From NCBI RefSeq assembly GCF_902497875.1, contig NZ_CABVHY010000017.1, positions 1 to 64,000 of the forward strand: a stretch of 64,000 nt of DNA. Reading direction: 5' to 3'. Within the stretch, counting starts at the first letter, position 1; each line of letters starts with the position of its first letter. The notes beneath the pieces are model-generated. The model had not been told where the DNA came from. It made no database searches and saw only the letters and a list, made by a program, of their open reading frames with translations. The position numbers and the translations under genes were made by a program. Source of the stretch: Pseudomonas fluorescens (lineage in GTDB: Bacteria > Pseudomonadota > Gammaproteobacteria > Pseudomonadales > Pseudomonadaceae). Below are positions 33,620-42,268 of the stretch, piece after piece.

Positions 33620-35482
33620 TCAGGTTTGAGGGGTAGCCGCGAAGGCCTTCAGGCCGATGCTGGCGAGCAACTCGGCCGAGTAGGGCTGATAGCTGCGGCG
33701 GCTTTCATCGCGGATGTACAGCGGATCGGCGAAGGCCGTCGGAGCATAACCCTGGCGCTGCAAGTCGACCTTGCGCAGCTTGAAGGTACTGGTCAGGTCG
33801 GCCGCGGCCGACACCCGCACGAAGATCGGTGCGGCATAGCGTGGCAGGCGAGCTTCAGTCAGCGCGTAGAACGCCTCGGGGTCGAAATCCTGGCCCGCCT
33901 GCATCAGCACCGCGGCCATTCCGGCGCGGCCTTCGTGCTCGGGGACCTGAACACCGTAGACATTGATCAGTTCCAGCCCCGGAAAATCGCCCAGGGCATC
34001 GGCGACTTCCTGGGTGGAAACGTTCTCGCTTTTCCAGCGGAAGGTATCGCCGATGCGGTCGACGAAGTAGAAGTAGCCATCCTCGTCATAGCGCAACAGG
34101 TCTCCAGAACTCCAGTACGCATCGCCCTGGCTGAAGACGTTGCGGCGAATCTTGCTGTCGGTAGCCTGCGCCGAGGTGTAACCCTCGAAGCGGCCGCCAC
34201 CGATGTGCGGATGATCGATGATAAAGCCCATGCCCTCACCGATCTCGCCAACCTCGCAAAGACGGTAGAAGCCCTGCTCGTCGCGCGGATGACTCTCGCT
34301 TTCAACGTCGTAACGGACCAGGCGCATGTTGGTCTTGTTCCAGAACGGCACGCGGCCGCAGGAGCCTGGGCGGTTGTCCAGATTGATGATGTTGGTGTTG
34401 GCCTCGGTGGCGCTCCAGCCCTCGAAAATCTGGATCGGGCCGAAACGTTCCACCCAGCGCTGCCAGGAGTCCGGGGTCAGACCCGCGCCCAGCAAGCAAC
34501 GCAAGCTGTGTTCACGTTCGCCATCGACCACCGGCTGATTGAGCAGGTAGCGGCAGATTTCACCGATGTACTGGAAAATGCTGATGCGGTGGCGGCGGAT
34601 GTCGTTCCAGAATTCGCGGACACTGAACTTGCGGCGAATCACGATACTCGCCCCGACGCGCAGCGCAGTGGCGGTCACCGACGTCGCCGCAGCGCCGTGA
34701 TAGAGCGGCAAGCAGCAGTAAAAAACGTCCTCGGTCGTGGCAGCGAGGGTCACTTCCATCACATCGCCGATAGACATCCAGCGCATGTGGCTATAGACCG
34801 CCGCCTTGGGCAAACCGGTGGTGCCCGAAGTGAAAATGAGCAGGCACGGCGTCTCGGCCGGTAGCTCGGCACGCAGCTCGCGTGGGAACGCGGTGCGCGG
34901 TGCAGCCGCCACCTGGTTGGCGAAAACCGTATCGACCCTCGCGCGCAATGACTCGCTCGCGGGGTTCTCGGCGTCCGGCATGAGCAACCAGGGCAGGTCC
35001 GGCAGGCCATCGGTGGTCAACAGATGGGTGAGGCATTCCTCCCCCACTACCATGACCTTGGCTGCGGTGGACTCCAGTGCGTGCAGCAACGCTCGACCGC
35101 TCACCTGAGTATTGATAAAGGCCACCACTACCCCCAGTTTGGCCAGGCCAAACCAACAGCAGAAGAACTCCGGGCGGTTTTCCATGGCGATGGCGCAGAC
35201 ATCGCCCGGGCGCAAACCACGGGCGTGGAAGACGTGCGCCAGCTGGTTGGCGCGGGCATCCACCTCGGCATAGCTCAAGCGCTGCTCGGCATAAATGATG
35301 AACGGGCGCTCAGCGAAACGCCTGGCTTGCTCTTCCACGCGGTCGGCGATGGTGTTGCGGTCCGCCGGCTTGATCTGTCCGCTGGCCACTGCCCGGCGAT
35401 CGAGCATGGCTTGGGTCTGTTCGCGGGACACAGGCCCGTTGTCGAGATTCGCCAGTTGACTCAGTTTATTGAAACCGTTCAT
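33620..35482 (-). CDS. steroid side-chain acyl-CoA ligase, paralogue of the ligase at 26474
   Basis: 620-residue FATP-type ligase, collinear with the protein at 26474 and sharing long identical blocks (NTQVSGR, FTSGTTGLPKA, DVFYCCLPLYHGAAATSVT, KSENVST, KLRKVDLQRQGY). The start at 35482 (MNGFNKL) has GGAG upstream. It stands alone on the minus strand, divergent from an MFS gene that is itself a paralogue of the MFS at 29664. The pair of ligases may serve side chains of different length, for example C24 and C22 acids, but specificity cannot be read from sequence. Confidence 0.8.
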   Translation of the reverse strand: MNGFNKLSQLANLDNGPVSREQTQAMLDRRAVASGQIKPADRNTIADRVEEQARRFAERPFIIYAEQRLSYAEVDARANQLAHVFHARGLRPGDVCAIAMENRPEFFCCWFGLAKLGVVVAFINTQVSGRALLHALESTAAKVMVVGEECLTHLLTTDGLPDLPWLLMPDAENPASESLRARVDTVFANQVAAAPRTAFPRELRAELPAETPCLLIFTSGTTGLPKAAVYSHMRWMSIGDVMEVTLAATTEDVFYCCLPLYHGAAATSVTATALRVGASIVIRRKFSVREFWNDIRRHRISIFQYIGEICRYLLNQPVVDGEREHSLRCLLGAGLTPDSWQRWVERFGPIQIFEGWSATEANTNIINLDNRPGSCGRVPFWNKTNMRLVRYDVESESHPRDEQGFYRLCEVGEIGEGMGFIIDHPHIGGGRFEGYTSAQATDSKIRRNVFSQGDAYWSSGDLLRYDEDGYFYFVDRIGDTFRWKSENVSTQEVADALGDFPGLELINVYGVQVPEHEGRAGMAAVLMQAGQDFDPEAFYALTEARLPRYAAPIFVRVSAAADLTSTFKLRKVDLQRQGYAPTAFADPLYIRDESRRSYQPYSAELLASIGLKAFAATPQT

Positions 35483-35648
35483 GTCTGACTCCGTAGAAAA
35501 CCTGCCATTCATGCCAACGCTCGCGCTCCATTCGGCTCATCCCGATAACCGTGGGCACGAAGGCGGCACAGCGATCTTGCGCTCGCGCGATCCGACGCCT
35601 GAGGGCCGAGTACGCGGCGAATAATTAACGCTACCCGCCAGAACGACA

Positions 35649-35665
35649 TCGTCCGATAAGACTAA
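35649..35665 (-). promoter_or_regulatory. TAGTC-N6-GACGATG operator copy, for the ligase at 33620
   Basis: Minus strand reads TAGTCTTATCGGACGAT followed by G. AATTAT begins 22 nt after the motif. The start codon is 167 nt away, the longest distance in the set. Confidence 0.65.
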
Positions 35666-35747
35666 AAAGATTCGGGCCGACCAACAGCCAGGACGGCCCT
35701 GCACGCCACCGGTAACATGCCGTTCCAGGCTGGAGCCCCAGTGGCTG

Positions 35748-35764
35748 TAGTCTGAACGGACGTC
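35748..35764 (+). promoter_or_regulatory. operator copy with changed end, for the MFS gene at 35827
   Basis: Reads TAGTCTGAACGGACGTC: the GTC-N6-GAC core is intact and only the terminal GAT is changed to GTC. GACGAT at 22 nt after the motif is a weak -10 candidate. The GTG start is 63 nt downstream. Confidence 0.55.
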
Positions 35765-35826
35765 GCTTCACCCTCTCGACCAGGAGGACGATCCCGTGTA
35801 CTAAAACAAGAACCGGAGTACCCGCT

Positions 35827-37185
35827 GTGAACCCACCCATCCATACCACCTGGCGCACGCACTACGCGTTGTTCGTGCTGACCAGTATTTATGTCTTCAA
35901 CCACATCGACCGGCAGTTGATGGCGATCCTGATCGAGCCGGTGAAGGCTGAGTTCGGCATATCCGACACGGGTATCGGGTTACTTTCCGGCGTGACCTTC
36001 GCGGTCTTCTACGGTCTTTTTGGTTTCCCTCTGGGACGCCTCTCCGACCGCATCGGCCGCAAACCGGTGATCGCCGCCTGTTGCATCGCCTGGAGTGTGA
36101 TGACCATGGCGTGTGGCATGGCCGGCAGTTTCCTGACACTGGTAATGGCGCGTGTCGGCGTGGCCGTCGGTGAGGCGGGCGGCACCGCGCCGTCGGTGGC
36201 CATGGTCGCAGAGCTATACCCGCCAGCTCGCCGCTCAACGGCGCTGTCGGTACTGATGCTCGGTTCTGCCCTCGGCGCAATCTTCGGGCTCGGTCTGGGT
36301 GGCTGGCTTGCCCAACATTACGGCTGGCGTTTCGCCTTTCTGCTGTTCGGCGCACCGGGCATCTTTCTCGGTCTGTTGCTCTGGCTCACGGTACGGACGC
36401 CAAAAACCGTCGCCGTACGCACAACCGCCGCTGTGCCTGCACACCTCGCGCAGAGCCCGGACGCTCAGGAAGGCTGGGCCAAGACTCTGGCTCGATTGTT
36501 CCAGACCCCATCCTTCGTATGGCTGGTGCTCACCGGCGGAGCCTGGGCCATCGCCGGTTATGCCATAGGCACCTGGAGCCCGAGTTTTCTGATCCGTTCC
36601 CACGGCTTGAACCTGCAGGAAGCAGGCGTCCTCGTCGGTGTGGCCGGTGGCATCGGCGCTACCGTCGGCACTTTGACCTGCGGCATGTTTACCGACCGCA
36701 TGGCCCGGCGCGATCCGGCCTGGCAGATTGGCGTGCCTTTGTTGGCCACCTTGATCTGCATTCCCTCGAGCTTGGCTTTCTTCCTCTGGCCACCCGGCAT
36801 TGCCTTCCATATCGGCGGCATTCAGGTACCAACGGCCTTCCTTTTCTACAGCGTGTTCAGCTTCTTCGGCACCTGGTGGGCGACGCCCTGCCTAGGCGCG
36901 ATCACCCACTTGTTTGCGCCTAAACACCTGGGCCAGGCCTCTTCCATTTTCGTCATGGCAATGACCATGCTCGGGGTCGGCATCGGTCCGCTGATGATCG
37001 GCATGCTCAGCGATTACTTCACGCCGAGCCTGGGGGGTGAAGCGCTGCGCTATGCGCTGGCGGCGTCGGTCTCCATGGTGTTGCTCGCCGCACTGTTCCT
37101 CGCCATGGCCCTGCCCCGCTATCGGGCTCAACTGGCACGGCCGATCGAACTACCTGCCGAGCCGGCGGATGCGGCCATTGCCTGA
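35827..37185 (+). CDS. MFS transporter (Spinster-like), second paralogue
   Basis: 452 residues, collinear with the MFS at 29664 (TWRTHYALFVL, YVF, IDRQLMAILIEPVK, GRLSDRIGRKPVI, VGVAVGEAGGTAPSVAMV). It starts with GTG preceded by GGAG. Twelve membrane helices expected. It is divergent from the ligase at 33620, repeating the ligase/MFS arrangement of the 26-31 kb region. Probable transporter of steroid acids or intermediates; the direction is unknown. A terminator-like hairpin lies about 120 nt downstream. Confidence 0.85.
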   Translation: MNPPIHTTWRTHYALFVLTSIYVFNHIDRQLMAILIEPVKAEFGISDTGIGLLSGVTFAVFYGLFGFPLGRLSDRIGRKPVIAACCIAWSVMTMACGMAGSFLTLVMARVGVAVGEAGGTAPSVAMVAELYPPARRSTALSVLMLGSALGAIFGLGLGGWLAQHYGWRFAFLLFGAPGIFLGLLLWLTVRTPKTVAVRTTAAVPAHLAQSPDAQEGWAKTLARLFQTPSFVWLVLTGGAWAIAGYAIGTWSPSFLIRSHGLNLQEAGVLVGVAGGIGATVGTLTCGMFTDRMARRDPAWQIGVPLLATLICIPSSLAFFLWPPGIAFHIGGIQVPTAFLFYSVFSFFGTWWATPCLGAITHLFAPKHLGQASSIFVMAMTMLGVGIGPLMIGMLSDYFTPSLGGEALRYALAASVSMVLLAALFLAMALPRYRAQLARPIELPAEPADAAIA

Positions 37186-37305
37186 TTTCTTTTGATCCGT
37201 TTATGCCTGAGCAAAACCTGCCCCTGGCCATCGGTCACTGCGTCACCCTGAAACAGGTTGATGCTTTCAGGGAGCAATTCCCCGCCCCACCTGGCTTGTT
37301 TGAAG

Positions 37306-37332
37306 CGCCCGATGCAGTGCATCGGGCGTTTT
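37306..37332 (+). terminator. terminator after the MFS gene
   Basis: CGCCCGAT (37306-37313) pairs with ATCGGGCG (37321-37328), followed by four T. Confidence 0.6.
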
Positions 37333-37415
37333 GCATTGGTGCGCCAGGCGAGCAGTGCTTTCGGCACCCGCCACAGCATAGGTATACCTATGCCCACAAG
37401 AACGGCGCCAACCCT

Positions 37416-37500
37416 GTGGGAGCGGGCTTGCTCGCGATGCAAGCGACGCGGTCTTGCAGTTGAACTGCTGCGATGCCATCGCGAGCAAGCCCGCTCCCAC
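37416..37500. repeat. REP-type inverted repeat, 24-bp perfect arms
   Basis: Arms at 37416-37439 and 37477-37500 are exact reverse complements, beginning GTGGGAGCGGGC. Same family as the element at 3399-3500. Confidence 0.85.
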
Positions 37501-37708
37501 GGTAGATTTGCGGCGTCCCTAAACTCGTAGCAGCTGCCGAAGGCTGCGTCCGATGGCGTAGCCGTCGTAAAGTCAGGCAGTGCCGTGTGCCCGTTAAACT
37601 TGGCACTGCGCTCCCACAGGGCATCGGTATTTACACATTTTCGAGGTCGGTCATGCGTAGTCTTGCGGCGTTCTTGCTTCTGTGTTCCCCGGGATTCCGT
37701 GATGAACC

Positions 37709-37739
37709 AAAAAAAAGCCTCGCCGTTATCCGGCGAGGC
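37709..37739 (-). terminator. rho-independent terminator of the DUF1329 gene
   Basis: On the minus strand GCCTCGCCG, a 5-nt loop, CGGCGAGGC and then a run of eight T. It lies 31 nt after the DUF1329 stop. Confidence 0.85.
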
Positions 37740-37769
37740 CTTTGCTTGTAGCGGGTGTTGCCGAACGGG

Positions 37770-39152
37770 TTAGCGCCCTATCGCACGCGCCGCATCCGCG
37801 GTGTATTGGTCCGGGGTGAATTTGCCTTCGTTGAGGATCGGCCCTTTCTTCGCTTCGTTGGTCATGCCGTAGCCGGTGTACTGGCCAGAGTTCAAGTCCA
37901 TGAAGAACTGCGAACCGGCCTGCCAGCCGCTCATGTCGGGGTGGTAGTAGTAGTTGATCATGGCGTGTTTCCACAACTGCCCACGGGCGTCGTAGTTGTC
38001 GGCCATGACCGCGTTCCAGGTGTCTTCGTCGATGAACAGCACGCGCTTGCCATAGACATGGCGATAGCCGTCCTTCAAGTCGGCCTCCAGCACCCACACG
38101 CGTCGCAACTCATAACGCATGAAGTCAGGGTTGGGATGGTTGGGCGTCAGTATGTCGGCGTATTTGACGGTGCCGGTGTTGGGCTTGAAGGCGTTGGCCG
38201 GGCTGTAGATCTCGCGCTTGCCGATCAGTTTCCAGGAGAAGCGCTCCGGTGAACCGTTGTACAAGCGGTCTTCGTCGACGGTCATGGTGCCGTTGGTGCC
38301 GATCATCGGCTGATCGTACCCGTAACCCGGCAGTTGCCGTACGCGCCGGGTGGACGGGCTGTACGACCAGGCCTGGCGCGCATCGGTGCCGAAGTTGTAG
38401 GGTTCATGGGAAATGCTCAAGTTGCCGTTGTCGCGGGCCGGTTTGAGGGTCATGTTGTTGCTCATGGCCGCAATCTTGTCTTCGGTCCTGGAGTCGACGG
38501 TCGGTGAGTTGGCCAGTGCCAGGTTACGTGCGTAGGCACGTCCCCAGCCGATGCTGCCGTTGGGCAGCACCGAGGCCAGGTCGGAGGTTTTTTCCTCGGT
38601 GTAGGCACGTGCCGGCAGTTGGTGGTTCCACAGCAATTCCATGCCGTTTTTGGGGATCGGGAACGGCACCTGGCCGATCCCGGTGAAACCTGCACCGTCG
38701 TTGACCAGCTTGGCGGTCAGCGCATTGTCCATCACGCGGCGGCAAACGTAATCGGGGTAGCGGAAATCCCGGTGGCCGGGGTAGATGTTCATTTTGTAAG
38801 TGGTCGGGTACTTCTTCAGCAGGGTCTTCTGCCCTTCTGTCAGGTGCGACTCGTACTGGCTCATGTTCTGCGCGGTAATCACCAGGATCGGCTTCTCCGC
38901 CGCATAGGGATCAACCGGCTGGTCACCGGAGAACTTCACATGATTCCAGCCCGGCACTTCACCCAGGTATTTGCCGGTGTATGGCGGAATGGTGCCCGCG
39001 GCGTTACCGGCTTGCTCGGCGCCGACACAGGTCAGCTCCTTGCCCAGCTTGGCGGCTTCCTGAGGTGACACCTCGGCGTGCGCAGCACCCATCAGCCCGC
39101 TATTGGCTGTGACTGCGACCGCGAGCATGAGACCTGTTCTTGTTATTTTCAT
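37770..39152 (-). CDS. DUF1329 envelope protein
   Basis: 460 residues with a signal peptide (MKITRTGLMLAVAVTAN to GAAHA). The mature protein has DUF1329 hallmarks: EVSPQEAAKLGKELTCVGAE, the aromatic-rich SYSPSTRRVRQLPG and YELRRVWVLEADLKDG. DUF1329 proteins are thought to have a LolA/LolB-like fold that binds lipids and are regularly found with DUF1302 proteins. Here it probably carries a hydrophobic substrate in the periplasm. The start at 39152 is set by the signal peptide. It has its own operator copy and terminator, so it is a single-gene unit. Confidence 0.82.
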   Translation of the reverse strand: MKITRTGLMLAVAVTANSGLMGAAHAEVSPQEAAKLGKELTCVGAEQAGNAAGTIPPYTGKYLGEVPGWNHVKFSGDQPVDPYAAEKPILVITAQNMSQYESHLTEGQKTLLKKYPTTYKMNIYPGHRDFRYPDYVCRRVMDNALTAKLVNDGAGFTGIGQVPFPIPKNGMELLWNHQLPARAYTEEKTSDLASVLPNGSIGWGRAYARNLALANSPTVDSRTEDKIAAMSNNMTLKPARDNGNLSISHEPYNFGTDARQAWSYSPSTRRVRQLPGYGYDQPMIGTNGTMTVDEDRLYNGSPERFSWKLIGKREIYSPANAFKPNTGTVKYADILTPNHPNPDFMRYELRRVWVLEADLKDGYRHVYGKRVLFIDEDTWNAVMADNYDARGQLWKHAMINYYYHPDMSGWQAGSQFFMDLNSGQYTGYGMTNEAKKGPILNEGKFTPDQYTADAARAIGR

Positions 39153-39219
39153 GTACTGCCTCCTACGCTGATAAGGCTTTGTGGTATGGACCCATTGTTC
39201 GTGTTCTGCCGGCCCAAAC

Positions 39220-39236
39220 ATCGTCCGGAAAGACTA
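39220..39236 (-). promoter_or_regulatory. TAGTC-N6-GACGATG operator copy, for the DUF1329 gene
   Basis: Minus strand reads TAGTCTTTCCGGACGAT followed by G. AACAAT begins 20 nt after the motif. The start codon is 68 nt away. The site lies just beyond the stop of the ligase at 39245. Confidence 0.7.
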
Positions 39237-39244
39237 AGGCTGCG

Positions 39245-40927
39245 TTATGCGCCCAACTTTTCTTGCAGTTGTGCCTTGAGCACCTTGCCGGTGGCATTGC
39301 GTGGCAAGGGCTCGAGTGCCCGATAGACCTGCGTCGGCACCTTGTAGGCGGCCAGGCGCTCAGCGATGAATGCGCAGACTTGCGCCTCCTGGGGCAGCGT
39401 CGATGCCTGGCCATGCACGGCCAGCCCCACCGTCTCACCCAGCAACGGGTCGGCGATGGCGAACGCCGCTGCCTCCAGAACGCCGGGCATATCGAGGATG
39501 CAGGTTTCGATTTCAGCCGCGGAAATCTTCTCGCCACCGCGGTTGATCAACTCCTTGACCCGCCCGGTGATGCTGAGGAAGCCCTCATCGTCGAGGTAGC
39601 CGATATCGCCGGTGTCGAGCCAACCGTCGCGCAGGCTTTGCGCAGTGGCCTCGGGCAGATTCCAGTAGGCGCTCATCAGGGTCGGCGAACGCAGCCAGAT
39701 CACCCCGCGGGTGTTCGCCAACTGCGGCTGGCCAGGGCTGTCACCGATGCGAATATCGACGATCGGCAGCGCCCAGCCCGCCGTTGCCGGCTTGTACACA
39801 AACTGATCGCCACCAATCGCCGCGCCGATGCCGTTGCTTTCGGTCAGGCCGTAGCCGGCGCCGCCAATGGCGTCAGGCTTGAGCTTGAGCATGTTGTCGA
39901 GCACCCCGGCGGACGAAGCTCCACCGCCCAACCCCAAGCCAAACAGGCTGGCGGTTTGCTCACTGCCAAAGCGCGGCGAAGCGAGCAGTTGCTGCATCAT
40001 TACCGGTGCCCCGTTGAACTGGGTGCAGCGCTCATCGCGAATCAGATCGATGGCCCGTTCGACATCCCACTTGTACATCAGCATCAAGCGCCGACCGCCG
40101 CGCAATGCCGACAGGAACTGCGCATGCAAGCCGCTGACATGGAACAGCGGAACAGCCGCCAGCGTGGTTGGCGCGAAGCCGCTGTTGATCACCACGCCGA
40201 TGCGTTCCGGTGAGCTCATGGCGCAAAACGCGCCCTGGAAATCCAGTGCGAACAGCGCCTGGCAGATGGCCCGGTGAGTGGACACTGCGCCCTTGGCGCG
40301 ACTGGTGGTGCCGGAGGTGTAAAGGATCAGTGCTGGCGCGTCGGGATCAATTTCCAGCGCAGGCAACGGTAATGCCGGCGCGCTGATCAAGTCTTCTAAA
40401 CGCAGGCAGTACTCGGGCAACGTTTCTTCCTGGACTCCGACGACAATCGTCGCCCGCTGCTCACGGGCCAGATCTTCGCGCAGGGTCTTGAGGCGCGCTT
40501 CGTCGCACAGCAGCAGACGCGAACCGCTGTCTTGCAGCGCGTACTGCAACTCGTCGCGCAGGCCCCAACTGTTGAGCGGCACACACACCGCACCACAGCG
40601 CAGGATCGCGGCGAAGGCCACCAGCCACGCCGGCTGGTTGCGCATGGCAATCGCCACCCGCTCGCCCGGTTGCAGGCCAAAACGAGCGACCATCTGCTCG
40701 GCGAGGCGGTCAACCTGGTCATAGTACTGATTGAAGGTCAGGCGCTGCGACTGCCAGACCAGGAACTCACGGTCGCCGTGGACACGACCGGCGTCGATCA
40801 CGTGCAGCAGGTCGTGCGCGGCGTGACGGAAATAGCGTGGTGCGCCGTCATCCGGCGTCACCACTTCAAAGGGCGAACCCGGGGCGATCAATTGTTGCCA
40901 CGCGGTTTGCCAGCGTTCAATGCTCAT
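39245..40927 (-). CDS. acyl-CoA synthetase (fourth CoA ligase of the cluster)
   Basis: 560-residue AMP-forming ligase: P-loop ALILYTSGTTSRAKG, YGLTESNG, GWLDTGDIG, a hinge at GRVKELI, and the C-terminal Lys in PRNATGKVLKAQL. It belongs to the general acyl-CoA synthetase branch, unlike the FATP-type ligases at 26474 and 33620. It is the last gene of the side-chain operon after two acyl-CoA dehydrogenases, so it probably activates a side-chain acid, perhaps the C22 acid formed after aldehyde oxidation (CasI-like role). GGAG precedes the ATG at 40927; the reading frame continues upstream through REP sequence and is not coding there. Confidence 0.8.
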   Translation of the reverse strand: MSIERWQTAWQQLIAPGSPFEVVTPDDGAPRYFRHAAHDLLHVIDAGRVHGDREFLVWQSQRLTFNQYYDQVDRLAEQMVARFGLQPGERVAIAMRNQPAWLVAFAAILRCGAVCVPLNSWGLRDELQYALQDSGSRLLLCDEARLKTLREDLAREQRATIVVGVQEETLPEYCLRLEDLISAPALPLPALEIDPDAPALILYTSGTTSRAKGAVSTHRAICQALFALDFQGAFCAMSSPERIGVVINSGFAPTTLAAVPLFHVSGLHAQFLSALRGGRRLMLMYKWDVERAIDLIRDERCTQFNGAPVMMQQLLASPRFGSEQTASLFGLGLGGGASSAGVLDNMLKLKPDAIGGAGYGLTESNGIGAAIGGDQFVYKPATAGWALPIVDIRIGDSPGQPQLANTRGVIWLRSPTLMSAYWNLPEATAQSLRDGWLDTGDIGYLDDEGFLSITGRVKELINRGGEKISAAEIETCILDMPGVLEAAAFAIADPLLGETVGLAVHGQASTLPQEAQVCAFIAERLAAYKVPTQVYRALEPLPRNATGKVLKAQLQEKLGA

Positions 40928-41007
40928 CTGTGTTTTCTCCAGAACAGCCGAGGATGCGCACCCACAGGCGTGCAATTGGGCCGATGTCAGTCGGTCAAGC
41001 GGACATC

Positions 41008-41106
41008 CCTGTGGAAGCGAGCCTGCTCGCGATGGGGGCGTATCAGTCGAAATCAATGCCGCCTGTTGCACCGCTATCGCCGGCAAGCCGGTCTCGCTCC
41101 CACAGG
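41008..41106. repeat. REP-like inverted repeat
   Basis: CCTGTGGAAGCGAG (41008-41021) pairs with CTCGCTCCCACAGG (41093-41106) with one mismatch. It lies in the 198-bp gap between an acyl-CoA dehydrogenase gene and the ligase. Confidence 0.7.
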
Positions 41107-41125
41107 AGTTGACTGCCTACAGGTT

Positions 41126-42268
41126 CTACGCGTGGGCCAAATACCGTTCGCAATGGAAATCCCGGTCGCCCAGGCAGCTCTGTGCAACGCGAGCGCGCTT
41201 GAGGTACAGGCCGACATCCAGCTCGTCGGTGACGCCAATGCCGCCGTGCATCTGCACCGCTTCGTTGGCCACCTTGATCGCCGTGTCGCCGGCCTTCCAT
41301 TTGGCGAGGCTGACCAATCGAGAGCGTGTCCGGGCATCGTGGCCGGCGTCATCCAGGGTCGCCAGCGCGGCCATCAGGGCGCTGCGGCTCAACGCCAGGT
41401 CGATGTACATCTGTGCGGCGCGATGTTGCAGGACCTGGAAGGTGCCAATCGGCGTGTCGAACTGCTCGCGGGTCTTGAGGTACTCCAGGGTGGTCTCGAA
41501 CAGTCGCTCGGCCATCCCCAACAGCTCCGCGGCGAGGCAGGTGCGGCCCCGGTCCAGTGCGGTTTCCAGCGCGGTCCAGCCTGCGCCCAGGCTGCCTAGC
41601 AGCGCCTCCGCCCCCAGTTGCACGTGGTCCAGTTGCAGGCGTGCGCTATTGCGCGAATCGATCAGCGACAAGGCGCTGACGGTCAGGCCCTGCGTATCGG
41701 CGGGCACCAGGAACAGGCTGATGCCTTGCGTGTCGCCCGGCTGCCCGGACGTGCGCGCCGCCACCACATAGGCATCGGCACCCATCCCGTCGACGACCCA
41801 GAATTTGTCGCCGTGCAGGCAATAGCCCTGCCCCTCGGCCTTCGCCTCAAGGGCAATGCGGCTCGGATCGTGGCGCGAGCGTTCGTCCACAGCCAAGGCC
41901 AGGCGTTGTTCGCCACCGATCACCGCTTGCAACCAGTGCGTCTGTTGCGCCGAGTTGCCCGCCAGGTGCAACAGCGAACCGCCGAGTACTACGCTGGACA
42001 ACAGCGGCGAGGCGGACAGGTTGCGGCCCATGGATTCGAAGATCGGTCCCAGGCCCTTGCAGCCGAAATCCAGGCCTCCGAAGTCTTCGGGAAACGGAAT
42101 TGCGCTCCAGCCCAGGTCAACTGCGTCGCGCCACAACGGCGCATCGAAGCCCAGGTCCACCGCGTCATCGCGCAGTCGACGCTGGGCACTGACCGGGCTG
42201 CGAGCGGCGAGAAAGTCCCGCGCGCTGTCGGCCAGCAAGCGCTGTTCATCGCTATAACGCAGGCTCAT
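41126..42268 (-). CDS. acyl-CoA dehydrogenase subunit (small partner type)
   Basis: 380 residues of the acyl-CoA dehydrogenase family. It has the N-terminal helical domain, a reduced central sheet with FWVVDGMGADAYVVA, and the C-terminal QMHGGIGVTDELDVGLYLKRA. In steroid catabolism such proteins form alpha2beta2 complexes in which one subunit type carries an incomplete FAD or substrate site (FadE26-FadE27, FadE28-FadE29). Its ATG overlaps the stop of the gene at 42265, its likely partner. It would introduce the alpha,beta double bond in a steroid side-chain CoA ester or in the indane part. Confidence 0.8.
   Translation of the reverse strand: MSLRYSDEQRLLADSARDFLAARSPVSAQRRLRDDAVDLGFDAPLWRDAVDLGWSAIPFPEDFGGLDFGCKGLGPIFESMGRNLSASPLLSSVVLGGSLLHLAGNSAQQTHWLQAVIGGEQRLALAVDERSRHDPSRIALEAKAEGQGYCLHGDKFWVVDGMGADAYVVAARTSGQPGDTQGISLFLVPADTQGLTVSALSLIDSRNSARLQLDHVQLGAEALLGSLGAGWTALETALDRGRTCLAAELLGMAERLFETTLEYLKTREQFDTPIGTFQVLQHRAAQMYIDLALSRSALMAALATLDDAGHDARTRSRLVSLAKWKAGDTAIKVANEAVQMHGGIGVTDELDVGLYLKRARVAQSCLGDRDFHCERYLAHA

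Larger units (their letters stand above)
35483..35826. other. divergent promoter region, 344 bp
   Basis: Holds two operator copies (35649 and 35748), each pointing to its own gene, and the ribosome sites of the ligase and MFS genes. I see no repeat and no further coding sequence in it. Confidence 0.7.
37186..37769. other. 584-bp intergenic region with terminators and REP elements
   Basis: Contains a terminator for the MFS gene (37306), a REP palindrome pair (37416-37500), a shorter variant with GCAGC/GCTGC around 37530, and the DUF1329 terminator (37709). Reading frames here (for example 37203-37463) run through these hairpins and have no ribosome site, so I call no gene. Confidence 0.7.

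Noticed and set aside
37203..37463. 86-codon frame after the second MFS gene
   Set aside because: It crosses a terminator and a REP arm and has no ribosome site, although its first 40 residues look protein-like.
37416..37500. Regularly spaced palindromes considered as CRISPR repeats
   Set aside because: They are inverted pairs of a scattered REP family with no unique spacers of constant length and no cas genes; no CRISPR array is seen anywhere in the window.
40981..41005. Possible operator copy upstream of the ligase at 39245 (GGTCAAGCGGAC)
   Set aside because: The spacing between GTC and GAC is five instead of six and the ends do not match; the ligase is reached from the side-chain operon.
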